A stretch of DNA of 64,000 nt from Prosthecodimorpha staleyi (GTDB lineage Bacteria > Pseudomonadota > Alphaproteobacteria > Rhizobiales > Ancalomicrobiaceae), in NCBI RefSeq assembly GCF_018729455.1, contig NZ_JAHHZF010000007.1, forward strand, positions 310,001-374,000, given 5' to 3'. The translations under genes and the position numbers were made by a program. The notes beneath the pieces were generated by a model. The model saw nothing but the letters and a program-made list of their open reading frames with translations, was not told the DNA's origin and did not search any database. The stretch's first letter is position 1. Every line of letters starts with the position of its first letter. Positions 15,863 through 24,725 of the stretch are shown here, piece after piece.

Positions 15863-17956
15863 ATGGCCGGTCGACTGCGGGTGGCGTCTGATGTCGGAGG
15901 AACATTCACCGACAGCATCGCTTATGACGAAAGCACCGGAACCATCACGGTTTCGAAGGTCTCGACGACTCCGAAGAACCGTGCCCGCGGCACCGTCGAC
16001 GGACTGCGTCGCGCCATTGCGCTGGCCGGCGCGGACGGACGCGATGTGGGCTATGTCGGCCACGGGACGACGACGACCACAAATGCGGTAATCCAGCGCA
16101 AGGGCGCGCTCACCGCCTTCGTCACCAATCGCGGCTTTCGCGACCTCCTTCTGATCGGCCGCCAGAACCGACCGACACTGTTCGATCTCTCCGTGGTGCG
16201 TCCCGCCCAACTCGTGCCGCAGGAGCTGTGCTTCACCGTGGGCGGCCGCCTCGGCCCCGGCGGGGTCGAGATCGATCCCCTCGACGAGGAGGATGTCCGC
16301 GCCGTCGCCAAGGACCTGGCGGCCCGGAATGTCGAAGCGGTCGCGATCCTGTTCCTGCATTCCTATGCCAATCCGGCGCACGAAAGACGCACCCAAGCGC
16401 TTCTGGAGGCGCTTCTGCCCGGCGTGCCGGTCTGCATATCGACCGAGGTCAATGGCGAATTCCGGGAGTATGAGCGGGCCAGCACCACGGTCCTGAATGC
16501 CTATCTGCGCCCCGTGATGCACGACTATCTCGCCTCGCTCGGCACGCTCCTGGCCGATGCCGAGGACGGCCTCGGTCTGGCCGGCGACCGCCCGGTCATG
16601 GTGATGGATGCGGCCGGCGGTCTGATGAGCGTCGAAAGCGCCCGGCTGAAGCCGGTCCATACCGTTCTCTCCGGCCCGGCCGGAGGTGTGGTGGCGAGCG
16701 CCCATGTCGCTGGCCTCGCCGGTATCGACGACATCGTCACGATGGATATCGGCGGCACCAGCACGGATATCAGCCTGATCCGGAAGGGCCGACCGGAGAT
16801 CACCCGCACGAATACGCTCGAGACCGTGCCGATCCGCCTGCCCGTCATCGACATCAACGCGATCGGGGCGGGCGGCGGTTCGATCGCCTGGATCGATGAG
16901 GGCGGCGCCCTCCGGGTGGGACCGATGAGCGCGGAAGCCGTCCCGGGTCCGGTCTGCTACGGTCGCGGCGGCGACCGTCCGACCGTGACCGACGCCAATC
17001 TGGTGCTTGGTCGCTTCGACGGCGAGTCCCGCCTGGGCGGCGATCTCGGTCTCGACGTGGCGGCTGCCCGCACCGCCATCGCTCGCACCATCGCCGAGCC
17101 GCTCGGCCTCGACCTCGTCGCGGCGGCGGCCGGCATCCTGCGCGTCGCCCATGCCAACATCGTGCGCGGCATTCGCGTCGTCTCGGTGGAACGGGGCTAC
17201 GATCCTCGCGACTTCACGCTGGTGCCGTTCGGCGGGGCCGGTCCCATGCACGGCAGCCCGGTTGCGCGCGAGCTGAGAATGCCGCGCGTCATGGTGCCGC
17301 CGACGCCCGGCATTCTCTGCGCCCTCGGACAATTGATCTCCGACCTGCACCACACCTTTGCCGAAACCCGTATCGCCCGGTGGCGTGCGGACGGGGTTTC
17401 CGATGCCCTGCCGGCGATCCGCGCCCAGGTCGATCGCGCGGTGCATCATCTGGATGCCGACGGCGTTCCGGCGCACCGGCGCCGGATCGAGGTCAAGATC
17501 GATGTCCGCTATGTGGGCCAGAGCTACGACCTGCCCATTCCGGTCGACATCGAGACAGCGGATTTCTGGACGGGCCTGCCCGAACGGTTTCATGCGGCGC
17601 ACCGCGCCCGCTTCGGCCACGCCGACCCGTCGGCACCGATCGAGATCGTCGGCTTCGTGGTGACCGGCATCGGCCGGATCGACAAGCCGGTCCTGCCGAC
17701 GCTGGCGGCTGGCACCGGGACACCGGCGGAAGCGGCCATCAAGGGGATGAGGGCCATTCATTTCGAGCCCTTCGACCCGACCGCGCCGGTCACGCTGCAC
17801 GAGGCCGTGGTCTATCACCGCGACGGGCTGAAGGCCGGCGACGTGATCCGGGGACCTGCCGTGATCGAGGAAATATCAGCCACCACGGTCGTCTATCCCG
17901 GCGATACCCTCACCGTGCACCCATCCGGCAGTCTTATCGTGGAGGTCGCCCAATGA
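15863..17956 (+). CDS. hyuA: Hydantoinase/oxoprolinase subunit A (HyuA family)
   Basis: 697-residue ATP-dependent amidohydrolase/carboxylase alpha-type subunit. The actin/hexokinase-like ATP-binding folds show as DVGGTFTDSIAY near residue 10 and MDIGGTSTDISLI near residue 295. HGTTTTTNAVIQRKG and GGGSIAWID are further family signatures. With HyuB such proteins hydrolyse 5-oxoproline or N-substituted hydantoins, or carboxylate ketones. No third carboxylase subunit is seen, which favours the hydrolase type. The start is the ATG at 15863 after GAAGGA. The stop overlaps the start of hyuB (ATGA). Confidence 0.92.
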   Translation: MAGRLRVASDVGGTFTDSIAYDESTGTITVSKVSTTPKNRARGTVDGLRRAIALAGADGRDVGYVGHGTTTTTNAVIQRKGALTAFVTNRGFRDLLLIGRQNRPTLFDLSVVRPAQLVPQELCFTVGGRLGPGGVEIDPLDEEDVRAVAKDLAARNVEAVAILFLHSYANPAHERRTQALLEALLPGVPVCISTEVNGEFREYERASTTVLNAYLRPVMHDYLASLGTLLADAEDGLGLAGDRPVMVMDAAGGLMSVESARLKPVHTVLSGPAGGVVASAHVAGLAGIDDIVTMDIGGTSTDISLIRKGRPEITRTNTLETVPIRLPVIDINAIGAGGGSIAWIDEGGALRVGPMSAEAVPGPVCYGRGGDRPTVTDANLVLGRFDGESRLGGDLGLDVAAARTAIARTIAEPLGLDLVAAAAGILRVAHANIVRGIRVVSVERGYDPRDFTLVPFGGAGPMHGSPVARELRMPRVMVPPTPGILCALGQLISDLHHTFAETRIARWRADGVSDALPAIRAQVDRAVHHLDADGVPAHRRRIEVKIDVRYVGQSYDLPIPVDIETADFWTGLPERFHAAHRARFGHADPSAPIEIVGFVVTGIGRIDKPVLPTLAAGTGTPAEAAIKGMRAIHFEPFDPTAPVTLHEAVVYHRDGLKAGDVIRGPAVIEEISATTVVYPGDTLTVHPSGSLIVEVAQ

Positions 17957-19533
17957 CCGACTTCGACCCGATCCGCCTGGAAGTTCTCAAGAACGCGCTG
18001 GAAGCGACCGCCCAGGAAATGGGAGTGGTGCTGAAGCTCACGTCCTTCTCCCCCAACATCAAGGAGCGCATGGACGCCTCCTGCGCCATCTTCGATGCGC
18101 GGGCGCAACTGGTCGCCCAGGCCGAGCATGTGCCGGTCCATTTGGGCTCCATGCTGAAGGCGGTGGGGCCGACCCTGGCGCTGATCGAGCCGCTCCAGGA
18201 CGGCGACGTGGTGATCGTCAACGATCCCTATCTGGCCGGCGCCCATCTGCCCGACATCACCCTGATCGCCCCCGTCTTCGTCGCGGGCCGCGCAGTCGCC
18301 TATGTGGCGAGCCGGGCGCATCATTCCGACGTGGGCGGCATGGAGCCGGGCTCGATGCCCGGCCGCTCGACCGAAATCTACCAGGAAGGCCTGATCATCC
18401 CACCGGTGCTCCTGTATCGGCGGAGCGTCGAACAGCGCGATATCATGGCGATGGTCCTCGCCAACGTGCGGACACCCGAGGAGCGTAGGGGCGATATCAA
18501 TGCGCAGTTGGCGGCCTTGCGCATCGGCATAAGGCGGGTCGAAGAAATGGCCGACCGCTTCGGTGCCGACGGGCTCGAGGCCGGCATGAACGCCATCCTG
18601 GACTATACCGAGCGGCGCATGCTGAAGCGGCTCGCGGAGTTCCCGACCGGAAGCTGGTCGGCGGAGGATTGTCTGGACGACGACGGAGCCGATCCCGATC
18701 CGGTCCCGATCCGGCTGAAAGTCGAGCTTCGGCCCGATCGCATGATCTTCGATTTCGACGGCTCGGCCCCGCTCCGGCGCGGCAACATCAACGCCGTGCA
18801 GGCGATGGTGCATTCCGCCGTCTTCTATTCGATCAAGATTCTGATGGACCCGACCTTGCCGCCCAATGCCGGGGTGATGCGGCCGGTGGAGATCCGCGTG
18901 CCCGAGGGCTCCTTCCTGGACGCGCGCCGCCCGGCTGCCGTCTGTGCCGCCAACACCGAGACGACGCAGCGACTTGCCGACACGGTACTGAAGGTCTTCG
19001 CCCAGTTCGCGCCCGACCGGATCGCGGCCGCCAGCCAGGGCACTATGAACCTCATCGGCATCGGCGGACGCGACCCGCGCAACGGCAAGCCCTACACCTA
19101 TATCGAGACGATCGGCGGCGGCCAGGGCGGGCGGCCGATGGGGCCGGGCATGAGCGGTGTCCATGCCAACATGTCCAACACCCTCAACACGCCCATCGAG
19201 GCCTTGGAGATTAGCTATCCATTCCGGGTCGAGCGCTACGAACTGCGCGAAGGATCCGCCGGTCCGGGCCGCCATCCCGGCGGCGAAGGCATTGTGCGCG
19301 CCTTGCGCATCCTCGACCACGAGGCGCGCGTCTCGCTGCAGACCGACCGGCGCATCTTCGCCCCCTACGGCCTTCATGGCGGGAGCGACGGGTCGACCGG
19401 CCTCAACTGGATGGAGGACGCGGCCGGAAACCGGCGTGCTCTGCCCGGCAAAGGGTCGCTGACGCTGAAGCCCGGCGAGGTGGTGGCGGTCGAGACGCCG
19501 GGCGGCGGCGGCTGGGGCGCGAAGGAAAGCTGA
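17953..19533 (+). CDS. hyuB: Hydantoinase/oxoprolinase subunit B (HyuB family)
   Basis: 526-residue partner of HyuA. It begins FDPIRLEVLKNALEATAQEMG, the usual HyuB opening, and shows IVNDPYLAGAHLPDI, SRAHHSDVGG and the C-terminal glycine-rich RPMGPGMSGVHANMSNTLNTP and GGGGWG. The start at 17953 overlaps the hyuA stop by four bases, indicating coupling. The pair probably acts as one cytoplasmic enzyme opening a cyclic amide. Which substrate is used cannot be told. Confidence 0.92.
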   Translation: MTDFDPIRLEVLKNALEATAQEMGVVLKLTSFSPNIKERMDASCAIFDARAQLVAQAEHVPVHLGSMLKAVGPTLALIEPLQDGDVVIVNDPYLAGAHLPDITLIAPVFVAGRAVAYVASRAHHSDVGGMEPGSMPGRSTEIYQEGLIIPPVLLYRRSVEQRDIMAMVLANVRTPEERRGDINAQLAALRIGIRRVEEMADRFGADGLEAGMNAILDYTERRMLKRLAEFPTGSWSAEDCLDDDGADPDPVPIRLKVELRPDRMIFDFDGSAPLRRGNINAVQAMVHSAVFYSIKILMDPTLPPNAGVMRPVEIRVPEGSFLDARRPAAVCAANTETTQRLADTVLKVFAQFAPDRIAAASQGTMNLIGIGGRDPRNGKPYTYIETIGGGQGGRPMGPGMSGVHANMSNTLNTPIEALEISYPFRVERYELREGSAGPGRHPGGEGIVRALRILDHEARVSLQTDRRIFAPYGLHGGSDGSTGLNWMEDAAGNRRALPGKGSLTLKPGEVVAVETPGGGGWGAKES

Positions 19534-19596
19534 AGGGGGCGGTCCGTCCGGCCGGCCGACGACTTCAGAAGGCCGATCGGGCCTGTCGGCGGTCAA

Positions 19597-19629
19597 AATC
19601 TGACATTCGCATCCTGCAAATGTCAGATT
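19597..19629. promoter_or_regulatory. Inverted repeat AATCTGACATT-N11-AATGTCAGATT
   Basis: Two perfect 11-bp inverted arms (19597-19607 and 19619-19629) separated by 11 bases, centred about 180 bases before the TetR start at 19792 and 64 bases after hyuB. The arms are AT-rich and no T-tract follows, so an operator is more likely than a terminator. Autoregulation by the downstream TetR protein is a reasonable guess. Confidence 0.45.
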
Positions 19630-19791
19630 GAATGGGCCGTGCAGAAAAAGAGCTTGTGGTTCGGATTCGCGAGACGGATGGGTAGCATCCATCTCGATCG
19701 AACCACTGGCGCCCGTTCGGTGTGGATGAGGACATCCGGCCGGACCGTTTCCGCCCAAGATCGCGCGACGATCGTCTCGAACGGAGAACCG

Positions 19792-20442
19792 GTGACCGCG
19801 TCAGAGAAGCGTACGGCGAGTTACGAGGAGCGGACCGGCCGGACCCGCGAGGCGATCCTGGCTGCGGCGGAGGCTGAATTCGTCGCCAACGGTCTTGCCG
19901 GCGCCACCATGGAGAACATCGCCAAGGCGGCGGGCGTCAACAAGGCGCTGGTCTACCGGCATTTCGAGCGCAAGGAACTGCTCTTCCGCCAGGTTCTTGT
20001 CCAGGCCTACCGGCGCCTGCGCCGCCTGGAGGCGGAGTTTTGCTTCCCCGACGATCCCGTTGCGGCCTTGGACGAAATGTGCGGCTTCACGCTGCGCTAC
20101 TACTTGAACAATCCGGATTTCCTGGTGCTGGTCGGGATCGAGAACCTGCATCGCGGCGAGAACCTGCGGGCCGTCTCGCGCGAGGAACTCGGCGTCGCCA
20201 CGTTGATCGAGATCGTCACCAATCTTCTGGAGCGCGGCGAAAAGGCCGGCGTGTTCCGTGCCGGCCTCGATCCGGTCGATGTCTGGCATTCACTCTCCAG
20301 CCTCTGCTGGTTCAGCGTCGCCGGCGCCTATACGGTTGCCATCACCTTCGGCCGCGACATTCATCGGCCCGAGGAAGCCGAGGCACGGCTTGCCGTGATC
20401 CGCGACGTGATGCGCCGTTATGTCATGCGGGCCGACATCTGA
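19792..20442 (+). CDS. TetR/AcrR-family transcriptional regulator
   Basis: 216-residue repressor. The HTH occupies about residues 18-66 (TREAILAAAEAEF, then MENIAKAAGVNKALVYRHFERKELLF). The ligand domain follows with no recognised subfamily. The GTG at 19792 is chosen because CGGAGAACC stands immediately upstream; the frame stays open to 19639 but those extra residues are unlike TetR proteins. Located between hyuAB and the acyl-CoA regulon, it could control either; the first is closer and on the same strand. Confidence 0.88.
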   Translation: MTASEKRTASYEERTGRTREAILAAAEAEFVANGLAGATMENIAKAAGVNKALVYRHFERKELLFRQVLVQAYRRLRRLEAEFCFPDDPVAALDEMCGFTLRYYLNNPDFLVLVGIENLHRGENLRAVSREELGVATLIEIVTNLLERGEKAGVFRAGLDPVDVWHSLSSLCWFSVAGAYTVAITFGRDIHRPEEAEARLAVIRDVMRRYVMRADI

Positions 20443-20966
20443 CGGCGGCCGCCGAGGCAAGCCTGCCGCCATGCAATCGGCTTCGGCCCGACCTCGGACG
20501 GCGACCGGTTCCGTCTGGCCGGACACCGCTCCGGCGGACCGTCCCGATGTCGGAGGGTATCCCGAATCGCCCCGACACGGCGAGCCCCGCGGCGTCCGCG
20601 CGCTCCTGCTCGCCGGCACGGCGCGGCTCGCCCAGACACATTCCGCCCGAACCTCACCCTCGAATCCGGAGGCCGAAGCGGACGGCGGGGCGCCGTCGTC
20701 GTCCGCGGGCCGTCGATGCAACATCCCGCTTATCGAAAATGAATTCAGAATCTAATTTATTGACCGGCGCCATTTGGCGGTCTACCGAATTCTCGGTTCG
20801 GCAGGGGAGCGCGCTGAGCCCGGGCCCGCGAGGGACAAGAAGGTCCGACGGAGACTCGGTTGGTTTTCAGGCCGGCCGGGCCGTCCGCGCGATCCTGCCC
20901 TTCCTATCCCGGCCCCGGCCCGCGCATTCCCTTCGGCAGCCCCTTGCGAAAGACACGGAGTCGGTC
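20443..20966. other. Intergenic region and long leader before the thioesterase gene
   Basis: About 520 bases with no convincing gene. The right half carries the shared operator-like element (20733) and a TTGACC promoter (20760). The implied 5' leader of the thioesterase mRNA is about 170 bases. No riboswitch-like structure was recognised in it. Confidence 0.45.
20733..20788 (+). promoter_or_regulatory. Promoter with shared TCGAAA-N2-GAATT element, site A (thioesterase gene)
   Basis: The element TCGAAA-AT-GAATTCA lies at 20733-20747, 27 bases before a -35 box TTGACC (20760-20765). A weak -10-like TACCGA follows after 17 bases. The same element precedes three other operons of this region, so it is likely the binding site of a common regulator. 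Only the left half of the extended palindrome is well conserved here. Confidence 0.6.
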
Positions 20967-21467
20967 GTGCACATAGAGACTGGGATGCCGCGCTCCTATT
21001 TGACTGTCGGACCGGATTGGATCGACGGCAACGATCACATGAACGCGTGCTACTATCTTCTGGCCGTTAAGAATGCAGCGCTCGAAGCCCATGATCTGTG
21101 GGACTATGGCGTAGCCTTTCGCGAGCGGACCGGGGAATCAAACTTCGTTCTCGAGTCCCATATCCGCCACTTCCGCGAGTTGAAGCTTGGCACTCGGCTC
21201 CTGGTGACGACGCGCGTGGCCGATCTGGATGACAAGCGACTGCATCTCGCCTTCGAAATCCACGATGCCGATCGAGATTTCCTCGCGGCCATTGCCGAAT
21301 TCGTGACCATCCACGTGCGCATGGCGCCGCCCTCGGCCAAACCGATGCCCGATGACCTTCGCGCCCGACTGGCCGCCGTGAAGGCCGTGCATGATGGCAT
21401 TCCGCTACCGCCGCAAGCCGGCGGATGTCACGCTTTGAACATTCACAGGAGGCCGGCTCGGCAATAG
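20967..21467 (+). CDS. Acyl-CoA thioesterase, hotdog fold (4-hydroxybenzoyl-CoA thioesterase type)
   Basis: 166-residue single-domain hotdog protein. The motif WIDGNDHMNACYY near residues 17-29 is the usual D-x-x-x-H-M-N active-site region of YbgC/4HBT-like thioesterases. ETNF-like strands (FRERTGESNFVLESHIRHFRELKLG) complete the fold. The GTG at 20967 is preferred because GGAG lies six bases upstream; the ATG at 20985 is the alternative. It would release free acid from an acyl-CoA. It stands under promoter site A and just before a TetR gene with which it may be co-transcribed. Confidence 0.85.
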   Translation: MHIETGMPRSYLTVGPDWIDGNDHMNACYYLLAVKNAALEAHDLWDYGVAFRERTGESNFVLESHIRHFRELKLGTRLLVTTRVADLDDKRLHLAFEIHDADRDFLAAIAEFVTIHVRMAPPSAKPMPDDLRARLAAVKAVHDGIPLPPQAGGCHALNIHRRPARQ

Positions 21468-21518
21468 CATGGGCTGCTTTCACCAGTGGATTGGCCCGAA
21501 ACGGTTGGAAATCGTCCT

Positions 21519-22202
21519 ATGACTCTCGATAGTGCACCGGTCCGCGAGCCGCGTCCCCGAAAAGCAAAGTCGCCCGCGAAACCCGCGCTGAAGAAATCCG
21601 AAGCCACGCGCCAGCGCATCCTGGATGCGGCCGCTTTTGTCTTTCGCCGAAAAGGTTACGCTCATGCAAGACTGAGCGATATCGCCCGCAAGTCGCGTAC
21701 GCAGACAAGCAGCATCTATTATTATTTCGACTCGCGCGAAGCCATTGTCTTTGAAGTCTTGCGCATCGCCAACGAAAAGACGGCGCTCTACGTAACCAAT
21801 GCCATGGCCGAACTTCCCAGCGGGGCCTCGGCACGCGACCGAATCAGCGCTGCGATTCACGGTCATTTCAGAATTGTCCTCTCGGACAACGATTATACGT
21901 CCGCCCACATGAAAATTTTCGACCAGTTGCCCGACAAGGTGCAGCGTCATTTCCTGGAAGTGCTCGATCGCAACGCCGGCTTGTGGCGCGAACTTTTCGA
22001 GGCGGCCCGGTCCGAAGGCGTGATCGGGGCCGATGTCGATCTGTCCGTTCTGCGGCTTCTTCTGCTCGGCATGATGAATTGGTCGATCGAATGGTTCAAA
22101 CCCGGCCGCATGTCGGTCGACCAGATTGCCGATCAGGCGGTCCGGATGCTTTTTGACGGCGTCGGTCCGCGACCGGCGACGGAGCTCGCGGACCGGGCGT
22201 GA
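21519..22202 (+). CDS. TetR/AcrR-family regulator, candidate controller of the acyl-CoA regulon
   Basis: 227-residue repressor with a basic N-terminal tail (RPRKAKSPAKPALKKSEA). A clear HTH lies at about residues 38-84 (TRQRILDAAAFVFRRKG, SDIARKSRTQTSSIYYYFDSREAI). The C-terminal domain ends SVLRLLLLGMMNWSIEWFKPGRMSVDQIADQAVRMLFDG, as in TetR proteins of fatty-acid and sterol catabolism that sense acyl-CoA esters. The start is the ATG at 21519. Its position inside the regulon, 51 bases after the thioesterase and just before promoter site B, makes it the best candidate to bind the TCGAAA-N2-GAATTC element. Confidence 0.88.
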   Translation: MTLDSAPVREPRPRKAKSPAKPALKKSEATRQRILDAAAFVFRRKGYAHARLSDIARKSRTQTSSIYYYFDSREAIVFEVLRIANEKTALYVTNAMAELPSGASARDRISAAIHGHFRIVLSDNDYTSAHMKIFDQLPDKVQRHFLEVLDRNAGLWRELFEAARSEGVIGADVDLSVLRLLLLGMMNWSIEWFKPGRMSVDQIADQAVRMLFDGVGPRPATELADRA

Positions 22203-22204
22203 AC

Positions 22205-22259
22205 TCGAAAAAGAATTCAATTTCGAAAATTGACCTGCTGCCTCTTGGCGCCTTATCGT
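22205..22259 (+). promoter_or_regulatory. Promoter with full palindromic element, site B (crotonase gene)
   Basis: At 22205-22226 the sequence fits TCGAAA-N2-GAATTC-N2-TTTCGA exactly, a 22-bp palindrome. A -35 TTGACC follows at 22230-22235 and a -10-like TATCGT at 22254-22259 (18-base spacer). The operator abuts the -35 box, which suits repression. This is the clearest copy of the four. Confidence 0.7.
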
Positions 22260-22290
22260 TCCCGGCCATCGCGCAGGAGGGGACGACACC

Positions 22291-23076
22291 ATGACCGACT
22301 TCATTCGGACAGAGCGCCATGATGCCGTTCTGCGCATCGTTCTGAACCGGCCGGAGGCACGCAACGCCCAGAATCGTGAGATGCTGGCGGCCCTCGACGC
22401 CGCCTTTGCGGCGGCCGCGGACGATGACGCGGTCCGGGTGGTCATTCTGGCCGGGGCCGGCGCGCATTTCTCGGCCGGCCACGATCTGAAGCAGGCTCAG
22501 GCCGAGCGGGCTGATTTCACCGTCGAGCAACGGTGGGATTTCGAATCCCGATACTATTACGATTACTGCCTGCGCATCTTCGACCATCCCAAGCCGGTCA
22601 TTGCGGAAATCCGCGGCGCCTGTATCGCCGCCGGCTTCATGGTCGCCAATATGTGCGACCTGATCGTCGCCAGCGAAACCGCCTTCTTCGCCGATCCGGT
22701 TTGCCATTCGCTCGGCGCGGCCGCCGTGGAGGTGCTGGTGCATCCCTGGGTGCTGGGCTCGCGCAAGGCACGCGAATTTCTCTATACCGGCTCGCGCCTG
22801 ACCGCGCATGCCGCCGAGGCCGCCGGCATGGTCAATCTGGTGGTGCCCGACACCGAATTGGAGACGCGGACGTTGGATTTCGCCGCGCGGATCGCTGCCG
22901 CCCCGCCATTCGCGCTGCGCCTGGTCAAACGCTCCATCAACCGGACGCTCGACGCCCAGGGCTTCCGCACCGCGCTGGCCGCGCATTTCGACACCCACCA
23001 ACTGTCCCATGTCGGCGAGGCGTTTCGGGCCGCCCGCGAGTCCGGCCTCGCCGGGTCGATCCGCCGGGATGCCTGA
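22291..23076 (+). CDS. Enoyl-CoA hydratase/isomerase (crotonase) family protein, non-canonical active site
   Basis: 261-residue crotonase fold. The CoA-binding/oxyanion segments are AHFSAGHDL and GACIAAGFMVANMCDLIVA. By alignment to rat mitochondrial hydratase from memory, the two catalytic glutamates are replaced by Met (in GFMVANMCD) and Val (in FADPVCHSLG). It is therefore probably not a classical hydratase but a crotonase-superfamily isomerase, hydrolase or C-C-bond enzyme. The ATG at 22291 follows CAGGAGGGG. It stands alone behind promoter site B, within an acyl-CoA catabolic region. Confidence 0.85.
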   Translation: MTDFIRTERHDAVLRIVLNRPEARNAQNREMLAALDAAFAAAADDDAVRVVILAGAGAHFSAGHDLKQAQAERADFTVEQRWDFESRYYYDYCLRIFDHPKPVIAEIRGACIAAGFMVANMCDLIVASETAFFADPVCHSLGAAAVEVLVHPWVLGSRKAREFLYTGSRLTAHAAEAAGMVNLVVPDTELETRTLDFAARIAAAPPFALRLVKRSINRTLDAQGFRTALAAHFDTHQLSHVGEAFRAARESGLAGSIRRDA

Positions 23077-23410
23077 ATGGCCCGCGCCACCCGCGTCGCG
23101 CAAAGCTGGGTTGCCGGGCCGCCAGCGCCCCGGTCCTGCCGCTGGAGAGATGGCCAGGCCATCCCCGGAACCGCTTGTCACTGAAAGCATTCCCGCCAAG
23201 GGCGGTCACCCGTGCGCGCCGTTCGCGGCGCCGAAATCGGGGGTATCCAGCCGGACGGCCGGCACAAATTATATTTCGAAATCGAATTCAAAAAAATTGA
23301 CAGCCCGGCCATGCTGTGATGGAGTTTCGGTCGAGGGCGTCGGCTCAAGAACGGCCCCTTGAGGAAACCACCCCCGCGGTGCCGATGAGCGCCCGACATG
23401 AGGGTCGACC
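23077..23410. other. Intergenic region with promoter site C
   Basis: 333 bases without a gene. The central part becomes abruptly AT-rich at 23265-23300, where the shared element and a TTGACA box are found. The remaining leader to the binding-protein gene has no recognisable structure. Confidence 0.45.
23276..23302 (+). promoter_or_regulatory. Promoter with shared TCGAAA-N2-GAATT element, site C (binding-protein gene)
   Basis: TCGAAA-TC-GAATTCA lies at 23276-23290, followed seven bases later by a perfect -35 box TTGACA (23297-23302). No good -10 box is obvious at the normal distance. The right half of the extended palindrome is not conserved here. It lies 109 bases before the start of the first Liv-type binding protein. 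Confidence 0.6.
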
Positions 23411-24670
23411 ATGTCCGCAACCATTTCCCGCCGCGGCCTTCTGGCCGGTGCCGCCGGTCTCGGTGCCGCCGCGCTCGGCGCGCCCGGCCGCGTTCTCGCT
23501 CAAGGCAGCGGCCCGATCCGCATCGGCGTCCTTCTGCCGTTGACCGGGTCTCAGGCCACCTACGCGCCGGATTGCCAGCTCTCCGCCCAGATCGCCGCCG
23601 ATCAGATCAATGCGGCGGGCGGGCTTCTCGGCCGCAAGCTCGAGATCGTCTTCCGGGACGACAAGGCGAACCCGAACGCCGCCATCGCCGCCGCCAAGGA
23701 ATTGATGGGCGAAGGCATCAATCTCTTCGTCGGCGGCCTCAACACCCCGTCGGCCCTGGCGATTGCCGGCATCATGCCGGACTCCAAGTCGGTGCTGATC
23801 ACCATCGGCTCGGTGGCGGATTCGCTGACGCACGAATCCTTCAACCGGAATTTCTTCCGCATCACCGACAGCGCCTATACGCGCGCCCAGGCCCAGGCCC
23901 GGCTGGCGGCGGAACAATATCCCGATCTGACCCAATGGGGCGGGATGCTGCCGGACGTCGAGTTCGGTCACGCCTTGTGGCGCTCCTATTCGGCCGGGCT
24001 GAAGACCTTCTATCCGGCGCTTGCCAAGAAGCCGCCGCAGATTTCCGAGCCGGTGCTGTTCAAGTTCGGGGCGATCGACTTCAAGAACCAGATTTCGGCC
24101 GTCATGCGCCAGCCGGTCGAGGGCATCTATCAGTCCCTGACCGGCGAAGATTTCCTGACCATGATCACGCAGGCGCGGCCGCTCGGCTTCACCCGCAAGA
24201 TCAAGGTGTTCATGGATCTGAGCGGCGAACTGGTCTTCGCTCGGGTGCTGAAGCAGAACCTGCCCGACAATTTCTGGTCCGGCACCCACTGGTACTATGA
24301 CGCCTATATGGACGTGAAGGCGAGCCGCGACCTCTACGAAGAGTATGTGAAACGGACCGGCGACAAGATGCCGAGCGGCTATGTCGGCCCTGCCCACATG
24401 GCGTTGAACGCCTTCGCCAACGCCATCAAGGCGGCCGGGCAGACCGGCACCGATGCTGTGATCGGCGCGCTCGAATCGATCGAGTTCGAAAGCGCGAAGG
24501 GTCGGATCAAGTTCCGCAAGGAAGACCATCAGGTCGTGGCCGACGTGAACGTGATCAAACTCGGTCCGAAGGACGGCGAACCGGGCTGGCAGGTTTCGGC
24601 CCACGCCAAGGTGCCGGGTGCGGATCTGCTCGGGCGCCCGACGCCCGGCAAGGCCCTCGTGATCGAATGA
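23411..24670 (+). CDS. Branched-chain-amino-acid-type ABC substrate-binding protein 1
   Basis: 419-residue periplasmic binding protein (Peripla_BP_6/LivJ class) with a probable Tat signal (SRRGLLAGAAGLGAAALG, cleavage near VLAQ). The mature start IRIGVLLPLTGSQATYAPDCQ and the segment IAADQINAAGGLLGRKLEIV are typical. It is a paralogue of the gene at 26314. The cognate LivHMGF genes are 10 kb downstream. In this family the ligand is often an aromatic or alicyclic acid rather than an amino acid, which agrees with the surrounding CoA-ester enzymes. Confidence 0.9.
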   Translation: MSATISRRGLLAGAAGLGAAALGAPGRVLAQGSGPIRIGVLLPLTGSQATYAPDCQLSAQIAADQINAAGGLLGRKLEIVFRDDKANPNAAIAAAKELMGEGINLFVGGLNTPSALAIAGIMPDSKSVLITIGSVADSLTHESFNRNFFRITDSAYTRAQAQARLAAEQYPDLTQWGGMLPDVEFGHALWRSYSAGLKTFYPALAKKPPQISEPVLFKFGAIDFKNQISAVMRQPVEGIYQSLTGEDFLTMITQARPLGFTRKIKVFMDLSGELVFARVLKQNLPDNFWSGTHWYYDAYMDVKASRDLYEEYVKRTGDKMPSGYVGPAHMALNAFANAIKAAGQTGTDAVIGALESIEFESAKGRIKFRKEDHQVVADVNVIKLGPKDGEPGWQVSAHAKVPGADLLGRPTPGKALVIE

Positions 24671-24725
24671 TCGCGGATCGGGGCGGCAGGCGCGGCCGCC
24701 GCACCGCAACCGGAGTGGAAGCGCT

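Noticed and set aside
15329-17818. Minus-strand open frame of more than 800 codons opposite hyuA
   Set aside because: hyuA is certain by its ATP-binding motifs, the opposite frame has no recognisable domain, and its upstream end has no ribosome site.
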